From Pseudomonas sp. MIACH (GTDB lineage: Bacteria; Pseudomonadota; Gammaproteobacteria; Pseudomonadales; Pseudomonadaceae), in assembly GCF_001269925.1 (NCBI RefSeq), contig NZ_LHVO01000028.1, positions 124,001 through 188,000 on the forward strand: DNA of 64,000 bases, read 5' to 3'. The position numbers were made by a program, and so were the translations under genes. The notes under the pieces are model-generated. The model saw only the letters and a program-made list of their open reading frames with translations, did not search any database and had not been told where the DNA came from. Positions 1 through 11,334 of this stretch are shown piece by piece; position 1 is the first letter of the stretch, and every line of letters begins with the position of its first letter.

Positions 1-662
1 CCGATTATAAGGACGTCTCCTGATCGGGCCTCGCAACACCGTTAATGCCACGGCATTAACCCCCAAGAATCGCCCACAGAGAGCCGCCCACACAGATCGA
101 GTGAAGCTGGCGCGCTTGCTGTTTCCTTTGCAAACACCCGCCTTTACCGAATCTGCCAGAGCTGCCATTGCGCTCGGCCACTTGAGTTGTTTGCCCGTTT
201 TGCCGCGTGTCGGCAGAGGTTTGCGGGCCAGGTGCCAGGCCGCGGTAGCCCTTTTTTGAGGTTCACGTCTTCAAAAGAGCGTGAAAAAAACGGGTTTTCA
301 CAACTTCACAAGAGTGTGGCGAGCAAATGAATAGTTTGGCGTTTGTACAAGCACCATCAGCGTCTGGAACAGCCCAACCACACAGGCCCGAGTACTCCGC
401 AAACACCGGAGCTTGAGCCTGTCCGCTACGGATTGATTGCACTAATCGCACGCTTTGACCATAAGTCGAATTGCCACAGGCGCCCATGAATGCGTTCATA
501 GGCAGATCAGGCTGGCAGGAAGCGTGTGCTGAAGTTGCAAAGAATTGCGAAACGGACATGGCGATCCTGGCCATGGGTAACCTGGGGCAACACGTGAACC
601 GCCCCGTCACTCCTGGCAGCCATGCCGTCAATTTGGTGCTGCAGATTTTGGAGACGCGTTAA
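1..662. other. Upstream region of mqo, no gene recognised
   Basis: No reading frame on either strand looks like a known protein; two overlapping opposed frames of 63 and 122 codons have no homology I recognise and are probably chance. The stretch holds a near-perfect inverted repeat at 41-60 and a small one at 281-301. The mqo ribosome binding site GGAG lies just before its ATG. It may be a long mqo leader and promoter region, or may hold the end of an upstream transcription unit; I cannot tell which. Confidence 0.5.
41..60. promoter_or_regulatory. 9-bp inverted repeat, possible operator
   Basis: GTTAATGCC and GGCATTAAC are perfect 9-bp arms separated by two bases. No T tract follows on either strand, so it does not look like a terminator. 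The compact dyad resembles a dimeric regulator site, but the regulator and target are unknown. Confidence 0.3.
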
Positions 663-2189
663 ATGGCGCATAACGAAGCAGTCGACGTAGTACTGGTAGG
701 GGCCGGCATCATGAGTGCCACCCTGGCCGTACTGCTCAAGGAGCTCGACCCCGGCCTCAAGCTGGAAGTCGTTGAGCTGATGGATTCGGGTGCCGCGGAA
801 AGTTCCAACCCGTGGAACAACGCCGGCACCGGCCACGCCGGGCTGTGTGAGCTGAACTACACGCCGCAGGCCGCCGATGGCTCCATCGACATCAAGAAAG
901 CCGTGCACATCAACACCCAGTTCGAGGTGTCGAAGCAATTCTGGGCGTACCTGACCAAGAAAGGCACCTTTGGCTCGTCCAAATCCTTTATCAGCCCGGT
1001 GCCGCACCTGAGCTTCGTACAGGGCGAAAAAGGCGTGGACTTCCTCAGGAAGCGCTTTGAATCCCTCAGCCAGCACCATGCATTTTCGGACATGCACTAC
1101 ACCGAAGACCGCAACGAGATGGCCGAGTGGATGCCGTTGATGATGCCGGGCCGCCCGCTCGACGAAAAAATCGCTGCCACCCGCGTGATGAACGGCACCG
1201 ACGTCAACTTCGGCGCCCTGACCAACCAGTTGCTCACTCACCTGACCAGTTCACCGGACGCCCAGGTCAAGTACTGCAAGCGCGTGACCGGCCTCAAGCG
1301 TAACGGCGCGGGCTGGACTGTAAGCATCAAGGACGTCAACAGCGGTAACAGCCGCGAAGTGGATGCCAAGTTCGTGTTCCTCGGCGCCGGTGGTGCGGCC
1401 CTGCCGCTGCTGCAGGCCTCGGGCATCGAAGAGAGCAAGGGCTTTGGCGGTTTCCCGGTCAGCGGCCAGTGGCTGCGTTGCGACAACCCGGAAGTGGTCA
1501 AGCACCACCAGGCCAAGGTCTACAGCCAGGCCGCCGTGGGCTCGCCGCCGATGTCGGTGCCGCACCTGGACACCCGCGTAGTCGACGGCAAGAAATCCCT
1601 GCTGTTCGGGCCATACGCCGGTTTCACCACCAAGTTCCTCAAGCACGGCTCGTTCCTCGACCTGCCGCTGTCGGTTCGCGCCGGCAACATCGGCCCGATG
1701 CTGGCCGTGGCCCGCGACAACATGGACCTGACCAAGTACCTGGTCAGCGAAGTGATGCAATCGATGGAGCAGCGCCTGGAATCCCTGCGTCGTTTCTACC
1801 CGCAAGCGAAAGCCGAAGACTGGCGCCTGGAAGTGGCTGGCCAACGGGTACAGATCATCAAGAAAGACCCGAAGAAAGGCGGCGTGCTGCAATTTGGCAC
1901 CGAGCTGGTCGCGGCCAAAGACGGCTCGCTGGCGGCACTGCTGGGGGCATCCCCAGGCGCTTCGGTGACCGTTTCGATCATGCTGGAACTGATCGAGCGT
2001 TGCTTCCCGCAGAAAGCTGCCGGTGAGTGGGCCAGCAAGCTGCATGAGATCTTCCCGGCGCGGGAAAAAGTCCTGGAGACTGATGCTGAGTTGTATCGCA
2101 CGATCAACGCGCAGAACAACATCAGCCTGGAGCTGGTTGAACCTGCCGCCGAGACCGGTAGGAGCGAGCTTGCTCGCGAAGATCGTTAA
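663..2189 (+). CDS. mqo: Malate:quinone oxidoreductase
   Basis: Membrane-peripheral FAD enzyme that oxidises malate to oxaloacetate and passes electrons to quinone, a TCA cycle step that bypasses NAD-dependent malate dehydrogenase. The 508-residue product opens with the FAD-binding glycine motif GAGIMS (residues 13-18) and is of the usual family length. GGAG lies about nine bases before the ATG. The last ten codons (residues 499-508, [10 protein letters not shown]) lie inside the left arm of a REP element, so this tail is probably not part of the ancestral enzyme. It converges on a small conserved gene, with a hairpin terminator between them. Confidence 0.95.
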   Translation: MAHNEAVDVVLVGAGIMSATLAVLLKELDPGLKLEVVELMDSGAAESSNPWNNAGTGHAGLCELNYTPQAADGSIDIKKAVHINTQFEVSKQFWAYLTKKGTFGSSKSFISPVPHLSFVQGEKGVDFLRKRFESLSQHHAFSDMHYTEDRNEMAEWMPLMMPGRPLDEKIAATRVMNGTDVNFGALTNQLLTHLTSSPDAQVKYCKRVTGLKRNGAGWTVSIKDVNSGNSREVDAKFVFLGAGGAALPLLQASGIEESKGFGGFPVSGQWLRCDNPEVVKHHQAKVYSQAAVGSPPMSVPHLDTRVVDGKKSLLFGPYAGFTTKFLKHGSFLDLPLSVRAGNIGPMLAVARDNMDLTKYLVSEVMQSMEQRLESLRRFYPQAKAEDWRLEVAGQRVQIIKKDPKKGGVLQFGTELVAAKDGSLAALLGASPGASVTVSIMLELIERCFPQKAAGEWASKLHEIFPAREKVLETDAELYRTINAQNNISLELVEPAAETGRSELAREDR

Positions 2190-2256
2190 CGATAACGCAG
2201 CGCATCGGGTTTAACGTGGCGTTCTCTGGTTTTTCGCGAGCAAGCTCGCTCCTACA
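2158..2256. repeat. REP pair, family A (GAGCGAGCTTGCTCGCGAA)
   Basis: Two 23-bp arms are perfect inverted copies of a GTAGGAGCGAGC...TCGCGAA unit, about 50 bp apart. The left arm overlaps the end of mqo and supplies its final codons and stop context. Similar pairs occur elsewhere in the window. Confidence 0.85.
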
Positions 2257-2265
2257 GTAAAAAGC

Positions 2266-2306
2266 AAAAACGCCCCGCTCTCACGATGAGAACGGGGCGT
2301 TTTTTT
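2266..2306. terminator. Bidirectional terminator between mqo and a convergent gene
   Basis: AAAAACGCCCCG and CGGGGCGTTTTTT form a strong GC stem (extended inward by TCTC/GAGA) flanked by an A tract and a T tract, so it should work on both strands. Confidence 0.85.
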
Positions 2307-2317
2307 GCCCGGAAGCA

Positions 2318-2605
2318 TCAGCCGCGGGCGTTGTCGATCAGCTCGATGTACTCGGCGGCGTTGCGCTGGTCCTTGATCAGGTCGACGAAGGTCTGACCGT
2401 GTTCATCCTTGCCATCCAGGTCCAGGCCGGCCTCCTTGAAAAAGCCCAGGAAGCGCTCGAAATCGTCGATCCGCAGGCCACGGTAGGCCTTGATCAGTTT
2501 GTGCAGGGACGGGGAAGTCGCGTCAACCGGCTCAAAGTCCAGGAACAACTTGATCTGATCGTCGCCGATCTCGTCACCAATCACCTGTTTCTTATCTTTA
2601 CGCAT
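2318..2605 (-). CDS. Small conserved protein of the PA4642 type
   Basis: A 95-residue acidic, soluble protein starting MRKDKKQVIGDEI. I recognise it as the small conserved pseudomonad protein found next to mqo in P. aeruginosa (PA4642 type); its function is unknown. The middle (HKLIKAYRGLRIDDFERFLGFFKEAGLD) reads as helices and the part after it resembles an ankyrin-like unit (DEHGQTFVDLI). The frame stays open upstream, but the ATG before RKDKK is preferred because the upstream residues do not look conserved. No signal peptide or membrane segment. Confidence 0.75.
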   Translation of the reverse strand: MRKDKKQVIGDEIGDDQIKLFLDFEPVDATSPSLHKLIKAYRGLRIDDFERFLGFFKEAGLDLDGKDEHGQTFVDLIKDQRNAAEYIELIDNARG

Positions 2606-2719
2606 TACCGACTCCAGCCAGCAGACATTTACACGGGATTTGAAGTCTACCTGCGAGGCGCAGGCTTCGAAAGCGCTGAAGAACCGCGCCTCCCACATTT
2701 GGATCTTCAGTATTTTTTG

Positions 2720-3205
2720 CTATTTGGTACGAACAGCACCGGTATGCAAATCCGCCCAGATATGCCCATTGGCATAACTGAGGAACTGCACATACACCGT
2801 GTCATTGCGCAGCAGGTCGACGATCACCCGGTATTGGGCAACGGGGTAAGACAGGGTCAGGGTCTTGGTCTTATCGTCGAACACCGGCTTTTTCAGGCTT
2901 TTGCTTTCGGCGTCGAAGTTGAGCACCACCTGGTTGATGGTCGCGCCTTTGTTCAGGGGCTTGCCCTTGAGGCGGATCATCAGCGGTGAGGTCACCGGAA
3001 TCGGTTGCTGGTTGGATTGACGCTGGTTGCCCACCACCACAGTGTATTCGGCGACTTGCAGCAACTGCTGCTGGTCCGGCGTTTCGGCGCGCAGGGCCAG
3101 GTCATCAGCCGGCAGGAATTGGTTGTGCATCGGCGCAGGAGCAGCGGCCAGGGGCAAACTGAGGGTCAGCGCCAGGGTGGCGCAGGTGCGTATCAACAGG
3201 TTCAT
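2720..3205 (-). CDS. Periplasmic DUF2057-like protein
   Basis: A 161-residue protein with a clear Sec signal peptide (MNLLIRTCATLALTLSLPLAAA). The body resembles the DUF2057/YccT-type family: short beta-rich periplasmic proteins with no firm function. The chosen ATG begins the signal peptide; 14 upstream in-frame residues do not look like part of it. It lies between the small PA4642-type gene and hpt, all leftward, and may be transcribed with them. Family assignment is moderate. Confidence 0.6.
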   Translation of the reverse strand: MNLLIRTCATLALTLSLPLAAAPAPMHNQFLPADDLALRAETPDQQQLLQVAEYTVVVGNQRQSNQQPIPVTSPLMIRLKGKPLNKGATINQVVLNFDAESKSLKKPVFDDKTKTLTLSYPVAQYRVIVDLLRNDTVYVQFLSYANGHIWADLHTGAVRTK

Positions 3206-3265
3206 GGACAGCTCCAGACGCTGGGGCCAAGCACGATAGCATGACACCCTGCGCCGGAGCCCGGA

Positions 3266-3823
3266 TCACATGCCTTTGACGGCGTAAATCCCATTGGCGT
3301 TGCGCCAGTAGCCTTTGTAATCCATGCCGTAACCGAAGATGTAGCGATCAATGCACGGCAGGCCAACGAAATCGGCCTTCAACTCGGGGCGTGCCTTGCG
3401 GTCGTGGTCTTTGTCGATCAGCACGGCGGTGTGCACCTTGCGTGCGCCGGCATGTTTGCAGAAGTCGATGATCGCACCCAGGGTGTGACCCTCATCGAGG
3501 ATGTCGTCGATGATCAGCACGTCGCGGTCGATGAACGAAACTTCCGGTTTGGCTTTCCAGAACAGGTCGCCGCCACTGGTTTCGTTGCGATAACGGGTGG
3601 CGTGCAGGTAGGACGCTTCCAGCGGGAATTGCAGATGCGTGAGCAATTTTCCGGCGAAGATCAGCCCACCGTTCATCACGCAAAAGACCACCGGGTTGGT
3701 GTCGGCCATTTCGCGGGTGATGTGGGCGCCGACCTTGGCGATCGCTGCTTCGACTTGCGCTTCGGTGTACAGGCAATCAGCCTCACGCATGATTTGACGG
3801 ATATGCTCAAGATCAGCGGACAT
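3266..3823 (-). CDS. hpt: Hypoxanthine-guanine phosphoribosyltransferase
   Basis: Cytoplasmic purine salvage: hypoxanthine or guanine plus PRPP gives IMP or GMP. The 185-residue protein carries the PRPP-binding loop VLIIDDILDEGHTL (residues 102-115). The upstream in-frame extension was rejected because MSADLEHIRQ matches the usual family start. It is divergent from upp, so both salvage genes share an intergenic region, which contains a 12-bp palindrome. Confidence 0.93.
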   Translation of the reverse strand: MSADLEHIRQIMREADCLYTEAQVEAAIAKVGAHITREMADTNPVVFCVMNGGLIFAGKLLTHLQFPLEASYLHATRYRNETSGGDLFWKAKPEVSFIDRDVLIIDDILDEGHTLGAIIDFCKHAGARKVHTAVLIDKDHDRKARPELKADFVGLPCIDRYIFGYGMDYKGYWRNANGIYAVKGM

Positions 3824-3940
3824 GGCGCTCTCCAAGGGGGTGCTGTGGCAAGAAAAGCGGGCGAAGGTACGCTTCTCATGCGTTCCGAGCAAGCCTTAAT
3901 GGACTAACGTACTAGATGTCTATAGGACAACACCCTCGGA

Positions 3941-3952
3941 TAGATTAATCTA
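3941..3952. promoter_or_regulatory. 12-bp palindrome TAGATTAATCTA between hpt and upp
   Basis: A perfect palindrome about 36 bp before the upp ATG, within the divergent promoter region of the two salvage genes. It could be an operator, but a 12-bp AT-rich palindrome can arise by chance. Confidence 0.25.
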
Positions 3953-3987
3953 GGCCGGTTTTTTTGCCCGCCGCCGGAGCCTTTCCC

Positions 3988-4626
3988 ATGCCCACTCGCG
4001 AGATCCGCCACCCGCTGATCAGACACAAACTCGGCCTTATGCGCCGTGCCGACATCAGCACCAAGAATTTCCGTGAGCTTGCTCAGGAAGTTGGAGCGCT
4101 GCTCACTTACGAAGCCACCAAAGATCTGCCTCTGGAAACCTACGACATCGAAGGTTGGGCTGGCACCGTCCAGGTCGAGAAGATCGCAGGTAAGAAGATC
4201 ACCGTGGTGCCGATCCTGCGCGCCGGTATCGGCATGCTCGAAGGCGTGCTCAGCCTGATTCCGGGCGCCAAGGTCAGCGCCGTCGGCGTAGCCCGCAACG
4301 AAGAAACCCTGCAGGCCCACACCTACCTGGAAAAACTCGTACCGGAAATCAACGAGCGCCTGGCGATGATCATCGACCCGATGCTCGCCACCGGCAGTTC
4401 CATGGTCGCCACCATCGACCTGCTGAAAAAAGCCGGTTGCCGGGACATCCGCGCCATGGTGCTGGTGGCCGCTCCCGAAGGCATCGCCGCCGTCGAGAAA
4501 GCCCACCCGGACGTGCAGATCTACACCGCCTCCATCGATGAGCGCCTGAACGAACACGGCTACATCATCCCTGGCCTGGGCGATGCCGGCGACAAGATCT
4601 TCGGCACCAAGCAGAAGGACGCGTGA
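3988..4626 (+). CDS. upp: Uracil phosphoribosyltransferase
   Basis: Converts uracil and PRPP to UMP in the cytoplasm. The 212-residue protein has the family PRPP loop [13 protein letters not shown] (residues 127-139) and the usual C-terminus. The ATG before PTREIRHP is chosen over an upstream TTG because it gives the standard length. The stop codon overlaps an in-frame GTG of the uracil permease gene that follows, so import and capture of uracil are co-transcribed. Confidence 0.95.
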   Translation: MPTREIRHPLIRHKLGLMRRADISTKNFRELAQEVGALLTYEATKDLPLETYDIEGWAGTVQVEKIAGKKITVVPILRAGIGMLEGVLSLIPGAKVSAVGVARNEETLQAHTYLEKLVPEINERLAMIIDPMLATGSSMVATIDLLKKAGCRDIRAMVLVAAPEGIAAVEKAHPDVQIYTASIDERLNEHGYIIPGLGDAGDKIFGTKQKDA

Positions 4627-4628
4627 GC

Positions 4629-5903
4629 ATGCAGGATGAGTTCAACGACCCGCTTTGGCGCCAGATCCTGTCTGGCGCACAAATGCTCTTCGTAGCATTT
4701 GGCGCGCTGGTGTTGATGCCACTGATCACAGGTCTTGATCCAAACGTCGCACTGTTCACCGCCGGCCTGGGCACGTTGTTGTTCCAGGTGGTGACAGGGC
4801 GGCAGGTGCCGGTGTTCCTGGCATCGAGCTTTGCCTTCATTACCCCGATCATTCTCGCCAAGGGCCAGTTCGGCCTCGCGGCGACCATGGGCGGGGTGAT
4901 GGCAGCCGGGTTTGTCTATACCTTCCTCGGCCTGGCCGTGAAGATCAAAGGCACCGGCTTCATCGACCGCCTGCTGCCACCCGTGGTGATCGGCCCGGTG
5001 ATCATCTCCATCGGCCTGGCCATGGCACCGATTGCCGCGAACATGGCGATGGGTAAATCCGGCGATGGCGCCGAGTTGATTCATTACCAGACGGCAATGA
5101 TGATCTCGATGCCTGCACTGCTGACTACGTTGATCGTGGCGGTGTTCGGCAAGGGTATCTTCCGCCTCGTGCCGATCATCTCCGGCGTGCTGGTGGGCTT
5201 TGCCATGGCGTTCTACTTCGGCGTGGTCGACACGGCGAAGATCGCCGCAGCACCATGGTTCGCCCTGCCCCACTTCACTGCGCCGGAGTTCAACTGGCAG
5301 GCGATCCTGTTCATCGTCCCGGTGGCCCTGGCCCCGGCGATCGAACACATCGGCGGCGTGATTGCGGTGGGCAGCGTGACCGGTCGCGACTACCTGAAGA
5401 AGCCCGGCCTGCACCGCACCTTGCTCGGTGACGGCATCGCCACCACGGCCGCCGGCCTGTTTGGCGGCCCGCCGAACACCACCTACGCCGAAGTAACGGG
5501 CGCGGTGATGCTGACCAAGAACTACAATCCGAAAATCATGACCTGGGCGGCGGTGTTTGCCATCAGCCTGGCGTTCATCGGCAAGTTCGGCGCACTGCTG
5601 CAAAGCATCCCGGTGCCGGTGATGGGCGGGATCCTGTGCCTGCTGTTCGGCTCGATTGCCGCGGTGGGGATGAACACGTTGATCCGCCATAAGATCGACC
5701 TGGGTGAAGCGCGCAATCTGGTGATTGTGTCGGTGACCCTGGTGTTCGGGATTGGTGGGGTGCTGGTGGGGACCGGGACCGGTCCGGATGACTTCGGCCT
5801 GAAGGGCATTGCCCTGTGTGCGGTGGTAGCGATTGGCTTGAACCTGCTGCTGCCGGGCAATGATGGCTGGAAGAACAAGAAGCCGGATGAGCCGCTGATC
5901 TAA
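4629..5903 (+). CDS. uraA: Uracil permease (NCS2 family)
   Basis: Inner-membrane proton symporter for uracil, about 424 residues with roughly 12-14 hydrophobic segments. The NCS2 signature GGPPNTTYAEVTGAV is at about residues 279-293. A GTG six bases upstream overlaps the upp stop, but the ATG is better spaced (nine bases) from AAGGA. Partner of upp in a two-gene salvage unit. Confidence 0.93.
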   Translation: MQDEFNDPLWRQILSGAQMLFVAFGALVLMPLITGLDPNVALFTAGLGTLLFQVVTGRQVPVFLASSFAFITPIILAKGQFGLAATMGGVMAAGFVYTFLGLAVKIKGTGFIDRLLPPVVIGPVIISIGLAMAPIAANMAMGKSGDGAELIHYQTAMMISMPALLTTLIVAVFGKGIFRLVPIISGVLVGFAMAFYFGVVDTAKIAAAPWFALPHFTAPEFNWQAILFIVPVALAPAIEHIGGVIAVGSVTGRDYLKKPGLHRTLLGDGIATTAAGLFGGPPNTTYAEVTGAVMLTKNYNPKIMTWAAVFAISLAFIGKFGALLQSIPVPVMGGILCLLFGSIAAVGMNTLIRHKIDLGEARNLVIVSVTLVFGIGGVLVGTGTGPDDFGLKGIALCAVVAIGLNLLLPGNDGWKNKKPDEPLI

Positions 5904-5921
5904 CACATATGGCAGAACCTA

Positions 5922-6013
5922 ATGTGGGAGGGGGCTTGCTCCCGATGGCAGTGTGTCAGTCAATTCATTAGCTGACTGATACACCGCTATCGGGGGCAAG
6001 CCCCCTCCCACAT
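5922..6013. repeat. REP pair, family B (GTGGGAGGGGGCTTGC)
   Basis: Inverted copies of a TGTGGGAGGGGGCTTGCYCCCGAT unit lie between the convergent uraA and hisC. The right arm is followed by six T bases, so the structure could also end uraA transcription. Confidence 0.8.
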
Positions 6014-6033
6014 TTTTTGATCTTCAGTGTGGC

Positions 6034-7086
6034 TTAGAGCTCACCCAACCCATCGATCAGCGCCTGGTTCTGCTCCGGCGTACCGATGCTGATCCGCAGG
6101 AACTGGGCAATCCGCGCCTGCTTGAAGTGCCGCACAATCACCCCTTGCTCACGCAGCTTGGCCGCCAGGCCGGCAGCGTCGTGCCGTGGGTGGCGGGCAA
6201 AGATGAAGTTGGCCGCTGACGGCAGCACTTCAAAGCCCTTGCCTTCCAGTTGCGCGACCAGTTGGTTGCGACTGTCGATGACCAACTGGCACGTCTTCTC
6301 GAAGTACTCACGATCCTCGAAGGCCGCTGCCGCGCCGACAATCGCCAGGCGATCCAGCGGGTAGGAGTTGAAGCTGTTCTTGACCCGCTCCAGCGCTTCG
6401 ATGAGGTCCGGGTGGCCCACGGCCAGGCCCACACGCAAACCGGCCAGTGAGCGCGACTTGGACAGGGTCTGGGTCACCAGCAGGTTCGGGTAACGGTCCA
6501 CCAGGCTGATGGCGGTTTCGCCACCGAAGTCGATATAGGCTTCATCGACCACCACCACCGAATCCGGGCTGGCCTTGAGGATCTGCTCCACGGCGTCCAG
6601 CGCCAGGACGCAGCCGGTGGGCGCGTTCGGGTTGGGGAAGATGATCCCGCCGTTGGGCTTGGCGTAGTCCGCGACGCGGATCTGGAACTGCTCGTCCAAT
6701 GGCACCGGGTCGGACTTGATGCCGTAGAGACCGCAGTACACCGGATAGAAGCTGTAGCTGATATCCGGGAACAGCAGCGGCAAGTCATGCTGGAACAGGC
6801 CATGGAAGATGTGCGCCAGGACTTCATCGGAACCGTTGCCAAGGAACACCTTGCTGGCGTCGATCCCGTAATACTTGGCCACGGCCTGCTTGAGCAGGTC
6901 GCTGTTGGGGTCCGGGTACAGGCGCAGGTTGTCGTTCAACTCGGCCTGCATCGCAGCCAGCGCCTTGGGCGACGGGCCGTAGGGGTTTTCATTGGTGTTG
7001 AGCTTGACCAGCTTGGTCAGCTTCGGTTGCTCACCGGGCACGTAAGGCACGAGGTCCTTGACGAAGGGGCTCCAGAATTTGCTCAT
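6034..7086 (-). CDS. hisC: Histidinol-phosphate aminotransferase
   Basis: PLP enzyme of histidine synthesis that makes L-histidinol phosphate from imidazole acetol phosphate and glutamate. The 350-residue fold-type I protein shows DEAYIDF (residues 181-187) and the PLP lysine in [10 protein letters not shown] (K210), with the N-terminal [13 protein letters not shown] substrate region. It follows hisD by three bases, so the two are translated from one message. Confidence 0.93.
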   Translation of the reverse strand: MSKFWSPFVKDLVPYVPGEQPKLTKLVKLNTNENPYGPSPKALAAMQAELNDNLRLYPDPNSDLLKQAVAKYYGIDASKVFLGNGSDEVLAHIFHGLFQHDLPLLFPDISYSFYPVYCGLYGIKSDPVPLDEQFQIRVADYAKPNGGIIFPNPNAPTGCVLALDAVEQILKASPDSVVVVDEAYIDFGGETAISLVDRYPNLLVTQTLSKSRSLAGLRVGLAVGHPDLIEALERVKNSFNSYPLDRLAIVGAAAAFEDREYFEKTCQLVIDSRNQLVAQLEGKGFEVLPSAANFIFARHPRHDAAGLAAKLREQGVIVRHFKQARIAQFLRISIGTPEQNQALIDGLGEL

Positions 7087-7089
7087 GTG

Positions 7090-8409
7090 TTATTTCCCCT
7101 CTTCCAGGATTCGATACTCAGCACTACGGGCGTGGGCGCTCAGGGATTCACCACGGGCCAGCACCGAGGCGGTCTTGCCCAACTCGGACGCGCCTTGTGG
7201 CGAGCAGAAGATGATCGACGAACGCTTCTGGAAGTCATACACCCCCAGCGGCGACGAGAAGCGCGCGGTGCCAGAGGTTGGCAAGACGTGGTTGGGACCG
7301 GCGCAGTAGTCGCCTAGCGCTTCGCTGGTGTGGCGGCCCATGAAGATCGCACCCGCATGGCGAATCGACGGCAGCCAGGCCTGCGGATCGGCCACGGACA
7401 GCTCCAGGTGCTCCGGCGCGATACGGTTGGCCACTTCGATGGCCTGCTCCATGTCACGCACCAGGATCAGCGCGCCACGACCATTGATCGACTTCTCGAT
7501 GATCTCGGCGCGGTCCATGGTCGGTAGCAGCTTATTGATGCTGGCGGCGACCTTGTCGAGGAACTCGGCGTCCGGGCTGACCAGGATCGCTTGGGCGTCT
7601 TCGTCGTGCTCGGCCTGGGAGAACAGGTCCATGGCGATCCAGTCCGGGTCGGTCTGGCCGTCGCACACCACGAGGATTTCCGAAGGGCCGGCGATCATGT
7701 CGATACCGACCTGGCCGAACACATGGCGCTTGGCGGTAGCAACGTAGATGTTGCCAGGGCCGACCACCTTGTCGACCTTCGGCACGCTTTCGGTGCCATA
7801 GGCCAGGGCTGCAACCGCCTGGGCACCGCCGATGGTGAACACGCGGTCGACACCGGCAATGCAGGCGGCAGCCAGCACCAGCTCGTTGATTTCACCGCGC
7901 GGGGTCGGTACCACCATGACCACTTCGGTCACGCCGGCCACTTTGGCCGGGATCGCGTTCATCAGCACCGACGACGGGTACGAAGCTTTACCGCCCGGCA
8001 CGTACAGGCCGGCACGGTCCAGTGGCGTGACCTTCTGGCCCAGTACGGTGCCGTCGGCTTCGGTGTAGCTCCAGGAGTCCTGCTTCTGTTTTTCGTGGTA
8101 GCTGCGCACGCGGGTCGCGGCGACTTCGAGGGCTTCACGCTGGGGCGCGGTGATGCGCGTCAGGGCCAGTTCCAAGCGCTCGCGAGGCAGGATCAGATCG
8201 GACATGGACTTGACGTCAAGGCCGTCGAACTGGCGGGTAAAGTCCACCAACGCGGCGTCACCACGCTCGCGCACAGCCTTGATAATGTCGAGCACCCGCT
8301 GGTTGACCGAGTCGTCGGACACGCTTTCCCAGCTCAGCAGATGATCCAGATGATGGGCGAAATCCGGGTCGGCAGCGTTGAGTCGGGCAATTGCAGTGGA
8401 CGTGGTCAT
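7090..8409 (-). CDS. hisD: Histidinol dehydrogenase
   Basis: Zinc enzyme for the last two oxidations of histidine synthesis, L-histidinol to histidine with two NAD. The 439-residue protein has the family blocks [36 protein letters not shown] and [12 protein letters not shown] followed by the metal-binding SQAEHDE. Its ATG is about 130 bp after hisG, a gap that holds a hairpin with a T tract, so hisDC may be expressed at a different level from hisG. Confidence 0.95.
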   Translation of the reverse strand: MTTSTAIARLNAADPDFAHHLDHLLSWESVSDDSVNQRVLDIIKAVRERGDAALVDFTRQFDGLDVKSMSDLILPRERLELALTRITAPQREALEVAATRVRSYHEKQKQDSWSYTEADGTVLGQKVTPLDRAGLYVPGGKASYPSSVLMNAIPAKVAGVTEVVMVVPTPRGEINELVLAAACIAGVDRVFTIGGAQAVAALAYGTESVPKVDKVVGPGNIYVATAKRHVFGQVGIDMIAGPSEILVVCDGQTDPDWIAMDLFSQAEHDEDAQAILVSPDAEFLDKVAASINKLLPTMDRAEIIEKSINGRGALILVRDMEQAIEVANRIAPEHLELSVADPQAWLPSIRHAGAIFMGRHTSEALGDYCAGPNHVLPTSGTARFSSPLGVYDFQKRSSIIFCSPQGASELGKTASVLARGESLSAHARSAEYRILEEGK

Positions 8410-8438
8410 AGCGAGGGCCTCAATAGAATTGGCAAAAA

Positions 8439-8483
8439 CTCAGGCGCCCTAAACTAGCAGTCGTTTCCGCTTGGGCACCTGAG
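8439..8483 (-). terminator. Attenuator-like hairpin between hisG and hisD
   Basis: Read leftward, CTCAGGTGCCC pairs with GGGCGCCTGAG (10 of 11) around a 23-base loop and is followed at once by TTTTT. This is the form of an intrinsic terminator, placed inside an operon. It could lower hisDC expression, or end hisG transcripts so that hisDC uses its own promoter. Confidence 0.5.
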
Positions 8484-8537
8484 AATTCTGGCTATGAGGC
8501 GGATAGACGGGCGCAGCTTTTCAGCTACGCGGATGAG

Positions 8538-9173
8538 TCAACCGCGGTGTCGAGACTCCACTGCCTTGCGCAGGGTGTCGATCAACGCCTGGATACGGGC
8601 GTGCTGCATCTTCATCGACGCTTTGTTGACGATCAGCCGGGAGCTGATGTCGGCGATAAAGTCCTGTGGTTCAAGACCGTTGGCACGCAGGGTGTTGCCG
8701 GTGTCGACCACGTCGATGATCTTGTCGGCCAGGCCGATCAGCGGCGCCAGCTCCATCGAGCCGTAGAGCTTGATGATGTCGACCTGGCGGCCTTGTTCGG
8801 CGTAGTAACGCTTGGCGACGTTGACGAACTTGGTGGCCACGCGCAGGCGGCCTTTAGGCTCGACATCACCGACACGGCCAGCGGTCATCAGCTTGCACAG
8901 GGCAATGCGCAGGTCCAGCGGCTCGTAGAGGCCCTGGCCACCGTATTCCATCAACACGTCTTTACCGGCGACACCGAGGTCGGCCGCGCCATGTTCAACG
9001 TAGGTCGGCACGTCGGTAGCCCGTACGATCAGCAGGCGCACGTCGTCCTGGGTCGTGGGGATGATCAGCTTGCGGCTCTTGTCCGGATTCTCGGTCGGCA
9101 CGATGCCCGCTTCAGCCAGAAGCGGCAAAGTGTCGTCAAGGATGCGGCCCTTGGACAGTGCGATGGTCAACAT
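8538..9173 (-). CDS. hisG: ATP phosphoribosyltransferase, short form
   Basis: First step of histidine synthesis: ATP plus PRPP gives phosphoribosyl-ATP. At 211 residues it is the short HisG form, which lacks the C-terminal regulatory domain and is known to need a HisZ partner; no hisZ is in this window. The N-terminus [19 protein letters not shown] and the block [17 protein letters not shown]-like segment ([16 protein letters not shown]) are typical. It lies downstream of murA with a REP pair between. Confidence 0.93.
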   Translation of the reverse strand: MLTIALSKGRILDDTLPLLAEAGIVPTENPDKSRKLIIPTTQDDVRLLIVRATDVPTYVEHGAADLGVAGKDVLMEYGGQGLYEPLDLRIALCKLMTAGRVGDVEPKGRLRVATKFVNVAKRYYAEQGRQVDIIKLYGSMELAPLIGLADKIIDVVDTGNTLRANGLEPQDFIADISSRLIVNKASMKMQHARIQALIDTLRKAVESRHRG

Positions 9174-9274
9174 GGGAACGTCAGTCCTTCATCAGGCTAT
9201 TGCTGTCCGGTCGCAAACGGCGCCAGACACAGATCGAGGCCATGACAGCCTCGATTTGAAACAAACCAGTGTCT

Positions 9275-9372
9275 GTAGGAGCGAGCTTGCTCGCGAAAAA
9301 CGTCAACGATAACGCGTTTATTCAGACTCAACGCGGTGCCCAGGAGTTCTTCGCGAGCAAGCTCGCTCCTAC
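9275..9372. repeat. REP pair, family A
   Basis: Inverted GTAGGAGCGAGCTTGCTCGC arms, about 50 bp apart, lie between hisG and the end of murA, two genes read in the same direction. Confidence 0.8.
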
Positions 9373-9385
9373 AATGCAGTGGGGA

Positions 9386-10914
<1,529 letters not shown>

Positions 10915-10961
10915 GATCAACCTCTATCGGCGCCCAGTGCGCACGGGTCGCACATCATACA

Positions 10962-11014
10962 AAAAAGCCCCGCGCCTGCGAACCCCGCATAGCAGGACTC
11001 TGACGGGGGGCTTC
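10962..11014 (-). terminator. Terminator after the mla operon
   Basis: Leftward, AAGCCCC pairs with GGGGCTT, with an inner CCTGC/GCAGG stem, followed by six T. It lies about 15 bases past the mlaB stop and should end the mlaFEDCB message. Confidence 0.75.
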
Positions 11015-11028
11015 ATCGATAATGTGTA

Positions 11029-11334
11029 TTAAGGATGCGCCAACAGTTCGGTCAAACCGGAAACTTCGGCGATTTCACGCATGTCTTCAGGCAATGCACG
11101 GATGCTGACCGTTTTTTTGGCCGCCTCGGCATCACGCATGAAGCACAGCAGCAACGACAAGCCGACGCTGCTGGACTTGGTTACCGCCGAGCAATCCAGC
11201 ACCAACTCAGGGGCCGTGCTGGTCTTGATCAGCGCCTGGCCCTGCTTGCGCAGGTCAGGCCCGGTGCGGTAATCCAGCACGCCGCTGAGGAACAACTCGC
11301 CAGCGTCGCCGAGACGAACAGCCGACTCGGTCAT
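11029..11334 (-). CDS. mlaB: MlaB, STAS-domain subunit of the phospholipid transporter
   Basis: A 101-residue single STAS domain (LVLDCSAVTKSSSVGLSLLL carries the typical Ser/Thr-rich turn). In Mla systems it binds the ATPase MlaF on the cytoplasmic side and is needed for complex stability. It overlaps the mlaC stop by ATGA and is the last gene of the operon. Confidence 0.85.
   Translation of the reverse strand: MTESAVRLGDAGELFLSGVLDYRTGPDLRKQGQALIKTSTAPELVLDCSAVTKSSSVGLSLLLCFMRDAEAAKKTVSIRALPEDMREIAEVSGLTELLAHP

Noticed and set aside
263-662. Two small opposed frames before mqo
   Set aside because: They overlap one another, have no family features, and neither has a good ribosome site.
5922-6013. 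REP pairs considered as insertion sequences or CRISPR repeats
   Set aside because: They are inverted pairs, not regularly spaced direct repeats, and have no transposase, so they are best read as REP elements.
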